A stretch of 64,000 nucleotides of DNA from Marinomonas arctica (GTDB lineage Bacteria; Pseudomonadota; Gammaproteobacteria; Pseudomonadales; Marinomonadaceae), in assembly GCF_003259225.1 (NCBI RefSeq), contig NZ_QHJF01000006.1, forward strand, positions 1 to 64,000. The letters are read 5' to 3'. A program made the position numbers and the translations under genes. Below the pieces are notes generated by a model. That model saw nothing but the letters and a program-made list of their open reading frames with translations. It was not told the DNA's origin and did not search any database. Of this stretch, positions 9,280-17,730 are shown one piece after another; position 1 is the stretch's first letter; every line of letters begins with the position of its first letter.

Positions 9280-10599
9280 TTAAACGGAAATTCGTTCGTC
9301 GTAAACGTGCTTAGCCTTGCCCTCTGAACGAGCTATGCTACCTATTTCTCTTAGCTTAACGCTGATACTGATTCCCACGGAAGACTTCACATGGTGACGC
9401 AATTCATTAATGGCATCATTGATTTCTTGCTCATCAAAGCCAGCACAATCAGGGCGCAGCTCAACATGCACATCCATACTATCCATATTGCCTTTGCGAT
9501 ACAGATGTATTTCATAGCTTTCTGAAAAGTGATTTACTTTAATCACCTCTTCTTCAATTTGTGTTGGAAAGACGTTTACACCACGAATAATCATCATATC
9601 GTCGCTGCGGCCGGTAATTTTGTCGATGCGGCGCATACGACGAGCGGTTCCCGGTAATAAGCGAGTTAAATCCCGCGTGCGGTAACGAATCATTGGCAAA
9701 GCTTCTTTACTTAGACTGGTAAACACCAATTCTCCCATCTCACCGTCAGGCAAAACCTCACCCGTATTTGGATCAACAATTTCAGGATAAAAATGATCTT
9801 CCCATACCGTTGGTCCATCCTGACTTTCTGCGCATTCCATCGCCACACCTGGCCCCATGATTTCAGACAAACCATAAATATCCATGGCACGAATACCCGC
9901 TCGCTCTTCTACTGAACGACGTAATTCTTGAGTCCATGGCTCGGCACCAAAAATACCTAAACGCAATTTAAGCCCAAGTGGATCGATGCCTTGTTTTTCC
10001 ATTTCGTCTAGCAAATTCAACATATAAGATGGCGTCACCATAATAATGTCAGGCTGAAAGTCTTGAATCAGGCGTACCTGTTTTTCAGTTTGCCCACCAG
10101 ACATAGGAATAACCGTACAACCAAGACGCTCGGCGCCATAATGCGCCCCCAAGCCGCCAGTAAACAGACCATAACCATAAGCATTATGTAACATATCGCC
10201 TTTTCGCCCGCCTGCAGCACGGATCGAACGCGCCACAATGTTGGCCCAATTATCGATATCATTTTGGGTATATCCAACGACCGTTGGTTTGCCTGTTGTA
10301 CCACTTGAGGCATGAAGGCGAACCACTTGATTCATCGGTGTCGCAAACATACCGTACGGATAGTTATCTCGTAGATCCGATTTTGTGGTGAAAGGAAGTT
10401 TGGCAAGATCATCCAGCGTTTTAATATCATCAGGGTGCAACCCTAACTGATCAAAACGCTGCTTATACATAGGAACATTGTTATAAGCATGACGAACAGT
10501 CCACTGTAAACGCTCTAATTGATGAGCTCGCAACTCATCAATACTGGCTGTTTCCATTGGGTCAAGTTGATCTGGATTAAACCGACTACGAATATCCAT
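9280..10599 (-). CDS. paaK: PaaK, phenylacetate-CoA ligase
   Basis: PaaK activates phenylacetate with ATP and CoA, the first step of the pathway. The 439-residue protein belongs to the adenylate-forming family and has the ATP-binding signature SSGTTGKPTVVGYT near residue 100 and IYGLSEIMGPG near 243. The C-terminal domain ends in SEGKAKHVYDER. An AGAGAG sequence precedes the ATG. It is separated from paaJ upstream by about 270 bases of unusual non-coding DNA and from paaA downstream by the operator region. Confidence 0.95.
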   Translation of the reverse strand: MDIRSRFNPDQLDPMETASIDELRAHQLERLQWTVRHAYNNVPMYKQRFDQLGLHPDDIKTLDDLAKLPFTTKSDLRDNYPYGMFATPMNQVVRLHASSGTTGKPTVVGYTQNDIDNWANIVARSIRAAGGRKGDMLHNAYGYGLFTGGLGAHYGAERLGCTVIPMSGGQTEKQVRLIQDFQPDIIMVTPSYMLNLLDEMEKQGIDPLGLKLRLGIFGAEPWTQELRRSVEERAGIRAMDIYGLSEIMGPGVAMECAESQDGPTVWEDHFYPEIVDPNTGEVLPDGEMGELVFTSLSKEALPMIRYRTRDLTRLLPGTARRMRRIDKITGRSDDMMIIRGVNVFPTQIEEEVIKVNHFSESYEIHLYRKGNMDSMDVHVELRPDCAGFDEQEINDAINELRHHVKSSVGISISVKLREIGSIARSEGKAKHVYDERISV

Positions 10600-10639
10600 T
10601 GCTGCGCTCTCTCTTTTATTATTTTTAGAGTTTAGTATT

Positions 10640-10865
10640 CATGGCTGTATTATTTTTTTGGTAACACAACCTTATTGTTTTGACTGCTAGGTAAATTGAA
10701 ACCGTTTTTACGACTACAAGGCGATGCATGACGCCCCACAACACCACGACAGCCCACGACGTTACGAGCGAAGCCAAGACAAGGCAAAAACAGACGAAAA
10801 AGCAGAGTTTATAGGTTATAAATGAGCATTTTGAGTCTGTTTTTAACACAGTATTGGCGAGCACA
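10640..10865. repeat. Possible dispersed intergenic element between paaJ and paaK
   Basis: This stretch is less AT-rich than other gaps nearby and has a distinctive composition (runs such as CGACTACAAGGCGATGCATG and GCGAAGCCAAGACAAGGC). A 79-codon open frame crosses it on the minus strand, but the protein is low-complexity and hydrophobic, lacks a good ribosome site and resembles no family. From memory it looks like an intergenic element found repeatedly in marine gammaproteobacterial genomes; this was not checked. Confidence 0.4.
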
Positions 10866-10872
10866 GTAGTCG

Positions 10873-12087
10873 TTAATCAAGTCGCTCAATCACCATCGCA
10901 ATCCCCTGACCCACACCAATACACATGGTGCACAAGGCATAACGCTTATTCTTAATTTCCAATTCATTTAACGCGGTGGTAATCAATCGCGCACCACTCA
11001 TCCCTAATGGATGACCTAATGCAATGGCACCGCCATTTGGGTTAACTCGAGCATCGTCATCTGCTAAACCAAGCTCGCGTAATACCGCCAAGCCTTGTGA
11101 TGCAAAGGCTTCATTTAATTCAATAACATCCATATCCTCTATGGTAAGGCCCACTTGCTCGAGTACCTTTCTAGACGCTGGAGCTGGACCAATTCCCATA
11201 ATACGTGGCTCAACACCTGCTGCAGCCATACCCAACACTCGACCACGCGCTTTTAAACCATAAGTCGCCGCAGCTTCTTCGCTTGCCAATAACAAGGCAC
11301 AAGCGCCGTCATTTACACCCGATGCGTTACCCGCTGTCACTGACCCTTTGCCATCGCGACGAAAAGGCGTAGCAAGATTCGACAAGACCTCTAAACTGGT
11401 GTCTGCACGCGGATGCTCATCCCGACTAACCACGACTGGATCACCTTTACGTTGCGGAATCACAACGGGGATAATCTCTTTCGATAGACGTCCATTTTCT
11501 TGAGCAACTGCGGTTTTTTGCTGACTACGCAAAGCAAATAAATCTTGATCTGCTCGAGAAATATTAAACTCTTCCGCCACATTTTCAGCGGTTTCTGGCA
11601 TGGAATGTACACCAAACTGGTCTGCCATCAGCTTATTAACAAAGCGCCAACCAATCGTCGTGTCGTACATATCCGCTTGACGAGAAAAAGCCTGATCCGC
11701 TTTACCCAATACAAAGGGCGCTCGTGACATAGACTCAACACCACCCGCAATCATCAATCCCGCTTCACCGGCACGAATGGTTCTAGCTGCCAAGCCAACC
11801 GCATCCATTCCAGAACCACACAAACGATTGATCGTCGAACCTGGTACGCTATGAGGAAGCCCTGACAACAAAGAAGACATGCGCGCCACATTGCGATTAT
11901 CTTCACCCGCTTGGTTCGCACAGCCATACAAAACATCATCTACTTTTGACCAATCAACCGTCGGGTTTCGATCCATGAGAGATTTAATTGGAATAGCACC
12001 CAAATCGTCTGCCCTGACTGTAGAAAGCGCACCACCGTAGCGCCCAATCGGCGTACGGATAGCATCAATAATTAGAGCATCAGTCAT
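10873..12087 (-). CDS. paaJ: PaaJ, 3-oxoadipyl-CoA / 3-oxo-5,6-dehydrosuberyl-CoA thiolase
   Basis: PaaJ makes the thiolytic cleavages that release acetyl-CoA and end in succinyl-CoA. The 404-residue thiolase has the acyl-accepting Cys90 (NRLCGSGMDA), His359 (ALGHPLGMSG) and Cys389 (CTMCIGVGQG). AGGAG lies upstream of the ATG. The start overlaps the end of paaI by 8 bases, so the two are translationally linked. In other settings the same family is called pcaF; the surrounding paa genes favour paaJ. Confidence 0.94.
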   Translation of the reverse strand: MTDALIIDAIRTPIGRYGGALSTVRADDLGAIPIKSLMDRNPTVDWSKVDDVLYGCANQAGEDNRNVARMSSLLSGLPHSVPGSTINRLCGSGMDAVGLAARTIRAGEAGLMIAGGVESMSRAPFVLGKADQAFSRQADMYDTTIGWRFVNKLMADQFGVHSMPETAENVAEEFNISRADQDLFALRSQQKTAVAQENGRLSKEIIPVVIPQRKGDPVVVSRDEHPRADTSLEVLSNLATPFRRDGKGSVTAGNASGVNDGACALLLASEEAAATYGLKARGRVLGMAAAGVEPRIMGIGPAPASRKVLEQVGLTIEDMDVIELNEAFASQGLAVLRELGLADDDARVNPNGGAIALGHPLGMSGARLITTALNELEIKNKRYALCTMCIGVGQGIAMVIERLD

Positions 12088-12544
12088 TTACGTTCTCCTG
12101 TGAAAGTATCTCACCTTTAATTCGATAAGATTTACCGTGAAATATGGCAATCAATTGATCTTGTTGATTATGAATTTCGACATCGTAGTTTCCTGTGCGC
12201 CCACCACGACTTTTCTCACGACAACTTGCGCTAAGCACATCACCTTGAAAAGCTGGTGCCACGTAATCAATAGAACAACCGAGCGCGACAGTAGGTTGGT
12301 TATAGGTATTACAGGCAAACGCAAAAGCGGAATCGGCCAAAGTAAACATATAACCGCCGTGGCAAGTTTTATGACCCTGCAACATAAAGTCTTGCACCGT
12401 CATGCGAACCTTAGACTGACCCGGCGCGGAAAATAGCAACTCAATACCTAAATGCTGAGTGGCAACATCTCGTTCATACAAAGCTTGCGCGCAACGCTCG
12501 GCAAGCTGCATTTTTATCTGCTCTTCAGTAAGCTTATTTGACAT
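12080..12544 (-). CDS. paaI: PaaI, hotdog-fold acyl-CoA thioesterase
   Basis: PaaI hydrolyses ring-hydroxylated or stalled phenylacetyl-CoA intermediates to free CoA. The 154-residue single-domain protein has the hotdog helix with the family motif CHGGYMFTLADSAFAFA at about residue 61. Overlaps of 8 bases with paaJ and 11 bases with paaH show a tight operon. AAGGAAG precedes the ATG. Confidence 0.92.
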   Translation of the reverse strand: MSNKLTEEQIKMQLAERCAQALYERDVATQHLGIELLFSAPGQSKVRMTVQDFMLQGHKTCHGGYMFTLADSAFAFACNTYNQPTVALGCSIDYVAPAFQGDVLSASCREKSRGGRTGNYDVEIHNQQDQLIAIFHGKSYRIKGEILSQENVND

Positions 12545-14072
12545 GGAAGCTTCCTTCTAACATAGCGATACGACGCATTAACAAGGAAGGACGATAACGG
12601 TCCTCACCATAAGACTGCTGTAAGTTATGCAACACGGTTTCCACATCAGCAACACCAATAGAATCTGCCCACGCCAATGGACCTTTGGGATAATTCACGC
12701 CAAAACACATGGCAGTATCAACACCTTCTGCCGTTGCGACGCCTTGTAAAACCGCATCAGCGGCCTCGTTCGCCAGCATAGCGACCGTGCGCATCACAAC
12801 CAAAGCGGGTGAATCCACTACTTCACTTACCTTAATGCCAAGCAGATCAAGACACTGAACCACATCATTAAATGCCCCTTCAGATGTCGCTGCCGAACGA
12901 CTCAAGGCAATATGCGTTGCGCTCTGATAATCCAGCGCCAAATCCACCAACACCAGCTCACTCAACCGTTCATCTTTGGCTCGTTCGCACGCCATACGTC
13001 CGTCGGTTAACGCCAGCAAGGCCCTGCCAACTTTTAGATAACCTTTCGCCAACCCAGACACTTGCGTCACTTGAACACCCGCCTGAGACAAACGTTCAAC
13101 CAACCCGGCTAGATGACCAACATCTTCAGATACTTCACACTTGATACTGCTCACATCAGTAGAGAGTGAGACAGAGACGATTTGAGCCTCAGGCTTTTCA
13201 GCACCCTCTTGATAACAATAAAAACCTTGACCGGTTTTCCGCCCTAAAAAACCAGCATCCACTAAGTCTTTTTGAATCAAAGAAGGCTGAAAGCGGAAAT
13301 CGCCATAATAAGCATCGAATACAGAACAGGTAACGGCATAATTCACGTCATGACCTATCATGTCCGTCAGTTCGAACGCACCCATGCGAAAGCCTCCAGC
13401 GCCTTTTAATAAAGCATCTAAAGTCGCACAGTCAGCCACTTGCTCTTGTCGCAATCGAAAGCTTTCCGCGTAAAAAGGACGCGCCACTCGATTGACAATA
13501 AAACCCGGAGTAGACGCCGCATAAACTGGCTTTTTACCCCAACTTAATGCTGTTTCATAAAGACAGATTGCCACTTTCAAATCCGTGGCTAAGCCAGACA
13601 CCACTTCCACCAGCTTCATAATGGGTGCCGGATTAAAAAAGTGCATTCCCACCATACGCTCTGGGTGTTTCATTCCGGCCGCTAAACGGGTAATAGAAAT
13701 AGAAGAGGTATTACTGGCTAAAATACAATCGGCAGAACAAACCGATTCCAAAGTATCAAAAATTGCTTTCTTGACGTCGATGTTTTCAACAATGGCTTCT
13801 ACCACCAATCCAGCCTCCGCCAAATCGTTCAGCGAATCTGCCACTTCCAATCGAGCCAATGTTTGTTGCACTTGCTCTGCGGTAAATTTTTTACGCTCTA
13901 CCAATTTAGCTAATTGCTTTGCCATTGAATCGATAGCAATTTGAGCAACCCCTTCTCGATTGTCATAAAGCTTAACTTGATAACCCGCTTGAGCAGCCAC
14001 TTGAGCAATTCCTGCTCCCATCGCGCCAGCACCAATCACCCCAATAACCGTACTTTGCTTAAAGGCAGGCAT
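12534..14072 (-). CDS. paaH: PaaH, 3-hydroxyadipyl-CoA dehydrogenase
   Basis: PaaH oxidises 3-hydroxyadipyl-CoA with NAD. The 512-residue protein has an N-terminal Rossmann domain (GVIGAGAMGAGIAQ, residues 11-24) and the HFFNPAPIMKLVEVV motif of 3-hydroxyacyl-CoA dehydrogenases near 146. It carries two C-terminal dehydrogenase domains, as E. coli PaaH (475 residues) does. GGGAG inside the paaG 3' end serves as the ribosome site, and only two bases separate the genes. Confidence 0.94.
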   Translation of the reverse strand: MPAFKQSTVIGVIGAGAMGAGIAQVAAQAGYQVKLYDNREGVAQIAIDSMAKQLAKLVERKKFTAEQVQQTLARLEVADSLNDLAEAGLVVEAIVENIDVKKAIFDTLESVCSADCILASNTSSISITRLAAGMKHPERMVGMHFFNPAPIMKLVEVVSGLATDLKVAICLYETALSWGKKPVYAASTPGFIVNRVARPFYAESFRLRQEQVADCATLDALLKGAGGFRMGAFELTDMIGHDVNYAVTCSVFDAYYGDFRFQPSLIQKDLVDAGFLGRKTGQGFYCYQEGAEKPEAQIVSVSLSTDVSSIKCEVSEDVGHLAGLVERLSQAGVQVTQVSGLAKGYLKVGRALLALTDGRMACERAKDERLSELVLVDLALDYQSATHIALSRSAATSEGAFNDVVQCLDLLGIKVSEVVDSPALVVMRTVAMLANEAADAVLQGVATAEGVDTAMCFGVNYPKGPLAWADSIGVADVETVLHNLQQSYGEDRYRPSLLMRRIAMLEGSFHVK

Positions 14073-14074
14073 AA

Positions 14075-14866
14075 TTATTCTCCCTTAAATTCTGGCATAC
14101 GTTTCTCCATAAAGGCTTTTACGCCTTCACGGTAATCCTGCGTCTGCCCCGCCATTCGCTGCAAATCACGCTCGACATCGAGTTGAGTATTGAAATCATG
14201 ATCAAAACTTTGATTCAAAGCACGCTTAACAAAAGACAGACCTTTGGTCGGTTGAGTGGCCAGACGACGCGCCAACGACATTGCCTCGTCACGCAAATTT
14301 TCATCGTCTACAACTTTATAAATCATCCCCCACTCCAACGCTTTTTCCGCCATCAATGGCTCTCCTAACAAGGCCAACTCTTTGGCTTTTGCCATACCGA
14401 TCAAGCGTGGTAAAAACCAGGTTCCACCTGAGTCAGGTATTAAACCAATCTTGCAAAAAGCCTGAATAAATTTGGCAGAACGTGCTGCAATAACCAGATC
14501 ACACGCCAAAGGAATATTCGCTCCAGCACCTGCCGCCACACCATTAACTGCACATATCACTGGCATTGGAAAAGCCTGCAACTGTTTAATCAGTGGATTG
14601 TAAAAACGTTCAATGGAAATACCCAGATCAGGTGACGCGGCATTAGGATCAACATTACGATCAGACAAATCTTGCCCAGCACAGAAACCTCGACCCTCTG
14701 CCGTTAAAACCAGCGCCCTAACCTGTTTATCTTTTAAAGCGGATTTTAATGCTTGCTGCACTTCAAGATGCATGGCCTCATTAAAGCTATTAAGCGCTTT
14801 GGGGCGATTTAAGCTCAGCAATGCCACACCAGAATCAACCGAATATAGAATATGTTCGAAGCTCAT
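14075..14866 (-). CDS. paaG: PaaG, 1,2-epoxyphenylacetyl-CoA isomerase
   Basis: PaaG isomerises the ring epoxide to oxepin-CoA. The 263-residue crotonase-fold protein has the oxyanion-hole regions AEGRGFCAGQDLSDR near 56-70 and NGVAAGAGANIPLACD near 108-123, and the isomerase-type Asp in IGLIPDSGGTWFLPR. Length matches E. coli PaaG (262). It sits 43 bases downstream of paaF. Confidence 0.94.
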   Translation of the reverse strand: MSFEHILYSVDSGVALLSLNRPKALNSFNEAMHLEVQQALKSALKDKQVRALVLTAEGRGFCAGQDLSDRNVDPNAASPDLGISIERFYNPLIKQLQAFPMPVICAVNGVAAGAGANIPLACDLVIAARSAKFIQAFCKIGLIPDSGGTWFLPRLIGMAKAKELALLGEPLMAEKALEWGMIYKVVDDENLRDEAMSLARRLATQPTKGLSFVKRALNQSFDHDFNTQLDVERDLQRMAGQTQDYREGVKAFMEKRMPEFKGE

Positions 14867-14909
14867 TTACTCTTGCCTCTCTAAGAATTGAAAAATAACA
14901 CCCAAAAAA

Positions 14910-15695
14910 TTAGCGACCAGAAAAGTTTGGTTGACGTTTTTCTTTAAACGCCAGAATCCCTTCTTTTCTATCCTCGGTACCTGCTAACACAGTAAAAGCA
15001 TGGCGTTCAAAACGCAGGCCTGTTGTCAAGTCAGTATCCATACCTTTTAGAATGGATTCTTTTGCTAAACGCACAGCAAGACTGCCTTTACTCGCAATGA
15101 CTGTCGCCAAAGCCAAGGCTCTGGTAACTGTCAGTTCAGGTTGGGTTATTTCACTGATGAGACCAGCATCTTTTGCCTGCTGGGCATTGATAGGTTGACC
15201 GGTGAGCACCATCTGCATGGTGAGAGATTTACCAACAGCGCGAAGTAATCGCTGAGTTCCGCCAGCGCCAGGCATGATACCTAGATTGATTTCGGGTTGA
15301 CCAAATTGCGCATCACGACCGGCAATAAGAATATCCGCATGCATGGCCAACTCGCAGCCGCCACCCAAACAGTAACCATTAATGGCTGCAATAACAGGTT
15401 TAGAGAAACGCGTTATGCGCTGCCAATATCGCTGACGCGGATCATTCAACATACCAACAAGATCACGTTCTGCCATCTCGTTAATATCGGCTCCAGCGGC
15501 AAACGCTCTCGAACTTCCAGTAAGAACCAAAACTCGAATATCACCCGACGTCTCAGCGATATCCATAACTTCAGATAATTCTGCCAATAGCCCTGTCGTT
15601 AACGCGTTCAATGCCTCGGGACGATTCAACTGGATCAACTGAACCCCACTCTCCACCGGATGCACCACCAATGATTGGTAATTTTTATTTGTCAT
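14910..15695 (-). CDS. paaF: PaaF, 2,3-dehydroadipyl-CoA hydratase
   Basis: PaaF hydrates 2,3-dehydroadipyl-CoA in the beta-oxidation part of the pathway. The crotonase fold shows SSRAFAAGADINEM and NGYCLGGGCELAMH (oxyanion hole) and INLGIMPGAGGTQRL. The open frame continues to 15863, but the first 56 residues are unlike any crotonase and would cross the operator. The ATG at 15695 gives 261 residues, close to E. coli PaaF (255). Its ribosome site is weak (a GAG about 12 bases upstream). It is the first gene of paaFGHIJ. Confidence 0.92.
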   Translation of the reverse strand: MTNKNYQSLVVHPVESGVQLIQLNRPEALNALTTGLLAELSEVMDIAETSGDIRVLVLTGSSRAFAAGADINEMAERDLVGMLNDPRQRYWQRITRFSKPVIAAINGYCLGGGCELAMHADILIAGRDAQFGQPEINLGIMPGAGGTQRLLRAVGKSLTMQMVLTGQPINAQQAKDAGLISEITQPELTVTRALALATVIASKGSLAVRLAKESILKGMDTDLTTGLRFERHAFTVLAGTEDRKEGILAFKEKRQPNFSGR

Positions 15696-15795
15696 TTGAT
15701 TCAAACACTCGATCTTATTGTTATTAATTCGCTCAGCCAAACACACTCTAGCGAGCTCAATCGCATTCCACTTAATATAAAGATGAACCATAATT

Positions 15796-15835
15796 AGATA
15801 CAAAACAATAACAAAATTAATTTTTTTATGTATCT
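15796..15835. promoter_or_regulatory. Probable PaaX operator upstream of paaF; AT-rich paaF-paaY gap
   Basis: AGATACA (15796-15802) pairs with TGTATCT (15829-15835), giving GATACA-N26-TGTATC, identical in core and spacing to the site before paaA. The right arm TTTATGTATC is also identical over ten bases. It lies in the 358-base gap between divergent paaF and paaY. The paaY side of that gap (15836-16053) is extremely AT-rich and shows no credible gene. Confidence 0.65.
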
Positions 15836-16053
15836 CTTTAGTGGAATATACAAATAAATCCAACCCACAAATTATAAATTCATTTAAAAATCAAAAAGTT
15901 AATATTAAAAAAGATGATTTTAAATTCATTAAAGCAAAAATAAATCTTGATAATTTTCAATTTTCACGTAAAAAAAGAAAGAATTCGAAAGATATCGACA
16001 CAAAACAACCTAAAATTAAAAAAATAAAGAATCAAATTGGAAGAGAAAAAAGC

Positions 16054-16641
16054 ATGCCTTACTACAAAATTGACAGTGTCACCCCAGTGGTACACCCTAG
16101 TGCATACGTACACCCAACCGCGACGCTGATTGGCGACGTGATCATTGGCGAAGGCTGTTATGTTGGTCCAGGAGCCTGTTTAAGAGGGGATTTTGGGCGT
16201 ATTACCATGGAAGAAGAATCAAACATCCAAGACAACTGTGTTGTTCATGGCTTTTCTGACAGCCATACCATCATTCGTAAACATGGGCACATTGGCCATG
16301 GCGCTGTATTGCACGGCTGTATTATTGGAGAAGATGCTCTAATCGGCATGAACAGTGTCATCATGGATTACGCTGAGATCGGCGAAGGTTCAATCATTGC
16401 AGCATCCTCATTCATAAAGAATCGCTTTACTTGTCCACCAAGATCTTTGGTGATGGGTGCGCCAGGAAAAATCGTTCGGTCCGTCACAGATGACGAATTA
16501 AAATGGAAGCAAACAGGCACACAGGAATACATAGAACTGTCGAAAAGATGCCTAACTTCGATGGTCGAATGTATTCCACTCAATGCCATAGAAGAAGATA
16601 GACCAGCACTGCAAAGTCGGTCACATCAGCCCAAAAACTAG
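16054..16641 (+). CDS. paaY: PaaY, hexapeptide-repeat thioesterase of the paa cluster
   Basis: PaaY is a left-handed beta-helix protein of the gamma-carbonic-anhydrase type that acts as a thioesterase rescuing CoA from dead-end products. Hexapeptide repeats (VHPTATLIGDVIIGEGC and following) and three likely zinc-site histidines (VVHGF, GHIGHGAVLHG) are visible. The frame is open from 15841, but that part is AT-rich and lysine-rich. The ATG at 16054 with GGAAGAG upstream gives 195 residues, matching E. coli PaaY (196). It is transcribed away from paaF and lies just ahead of paaX. Confidence 0.92.
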   Translation: MPYYKIDSVTPVVHPSAYVHPTATLIGDVIIGEGCYVGPGACLRGDFGRITMEEESNIQDNCVVHGFSDSHTIIRKHGHIGHGAVLHGCIIGEDALIGMNSVIMDYAEIGEGSIIAASSFIKNRFTCPPRSLVMGAPGKIVRSVTDDELKWKQTGTQEYIELSKRCLTSMVECIPLNAIEEDRPALQSRSHQPKN

Positions 16642-16757
16642 TACAATCACACATAGAAATGCGCTTAGTCTACTATTTAAAGACTATTCCACTTTACTAA
16701 GCCGGACAGGTTTAAGAGAATGACCGCTGGCTTAACTCACTGGATCACCAGTCACTA

Positions 16758-17681
16758 ATGAACAAAATTAATACTTTAGACACGTTAATCACTCGTTTTC
16801 AACAGCAAAAACCCATTCGAGCCTCGTCTCTCGTCATCACCTTATATGGTGATACGATTGAACCTCATGGAGGAACCGTTTGGCTAGGTAGTTTAATTAA
16901 GCTACTGGAGCCAATGGGCATCAACGAACGATTAATGAGAACCACCATCTTTCGTTTGACTCAGGATGGCTGGCTAACCAGTGACAAGGTGGGAAGAAAA
17001 AGTTACTACAGCTTAACAGGTTCTGGTCGACGCAAATTTGAACAAGCTTTCCGACGCGTGTACAGCGCCAACCAAACCGTCTGGGATGGCTCTTGGTGTT
17101 TAATCATGACGCAACAATTGTCTGCCGAGGAAAGAAAACAACTATTAGACGACCTCAACTGGCAAGGTTTTGGCGTACTAACTGGTCAGCTTATTGGTAG
17201 CCCAAACACCAATCTAAGTGATGTAAATACTGTCTTAGCCTCATCCGGTTTACAAAGCAAAGTTATTGTATTTAAAACACACCAACAAGAAGAGCTGGCT
17301 GGAAGGCAAGTTCGAATGATGGTACGAGAGTGTTGGGAACTCGATAAACTTGGCGCTCACTACCAAGAATTTATCAACCTATTTCGCCCTGTGTGGCAAG
17401 AACTGGATGAAAAAGACAATCTCGATCCTGAATCCTGCTTCCTGACTCGTACTCTGTTAATCCATGAATACAGAAAGCTCTTGCTGCGAGATCCACAGCT
17501 GCCAGAAGAACTCCTACCGGGAGACTGGGAAGGCAAAGCGGCAAGACAATTATGCCGAAACATTTACCGTAAAATCACCCCAGCAACAGAGAAATGGCTA
17601 GAGAAAAACCTAGAATCCGCAGATGGGCCACTTCCAGAAGCTTCACAAGCTTTTTATCAAAGATTTGGAGGGCTGAACTAA
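16758..17681 (+). CDS. paaX: PaaX, phenylacetyl-CoA-responsive repressor
   Basis: PaaX represses paa genes until phenylacetyl-CoA binds. The 307-residue protein has the family-typical N-terminal winged helix (TIEPHGGTVWLGSLIKLL and RTTIFRLTQDGWL, residues 35-75) and the long C-terminal PaaX domain. Length is close to E. coli PaaX (316). The ribosome site is poor, and a small perfect hairpin (ACTGG-ATCA-CCAGT, 16739-16752) ends five bases before the ATG, so translation may be low or controlled. The likely targets are the two inverted repeats before paaA and paaF. Confidence 0.93.
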   Translation: MNKINTLDTLITRFQQQKPIRASSLVITLYGDTIEPHGGTVWLGSLIKLLEPMGINERLMRTTIFRLTQDGWLTSDKVGRKSYYSLTGSGRRKFEQAFRRVYSANQTVWDGSWCLIMTQQLSAEERKQLLDDLNWQGFGVLTGQLIGSPNTNLSDVNTVLASSGLQSKVIVFKTHQQEELAGRQVRMMVRECWELDKLGAHYQEFINLFRPVWQELDEKDNLDPESCFLTRTLLIHEYRKLLLRDPQLPEELLPGDWEGKAARQLCRNIYRKITPATEKWLEKNLESADGPLPEASQAFYQRFGGLN

Positions 17682-17730
17682 TCATCAATTAACGAATAAG
17701 GCTTTCATTTGTAAGCGATATAAATCCTTG

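Noticed and set aside
10625..10864. 79-codon minus-strand open frame between paaJ and paaK
   Set aside because: Low-complexity hydrophobic product, no ribosome site, no family resemblance; better explained by the non-coding block there.
15696..15863. N-terminal extension of paaF
   Set aside because: Not crotonase-like, AT-rich, and it would run through the inverted repeat; the ATG at 15695 fits family length.
15841..16053. N-terminal extension of paaY
   Set aside because: Lysine- and asparagine-rich translation of AT-rich DNA; the ATG at 16054 has a ribosome site and fits the family.
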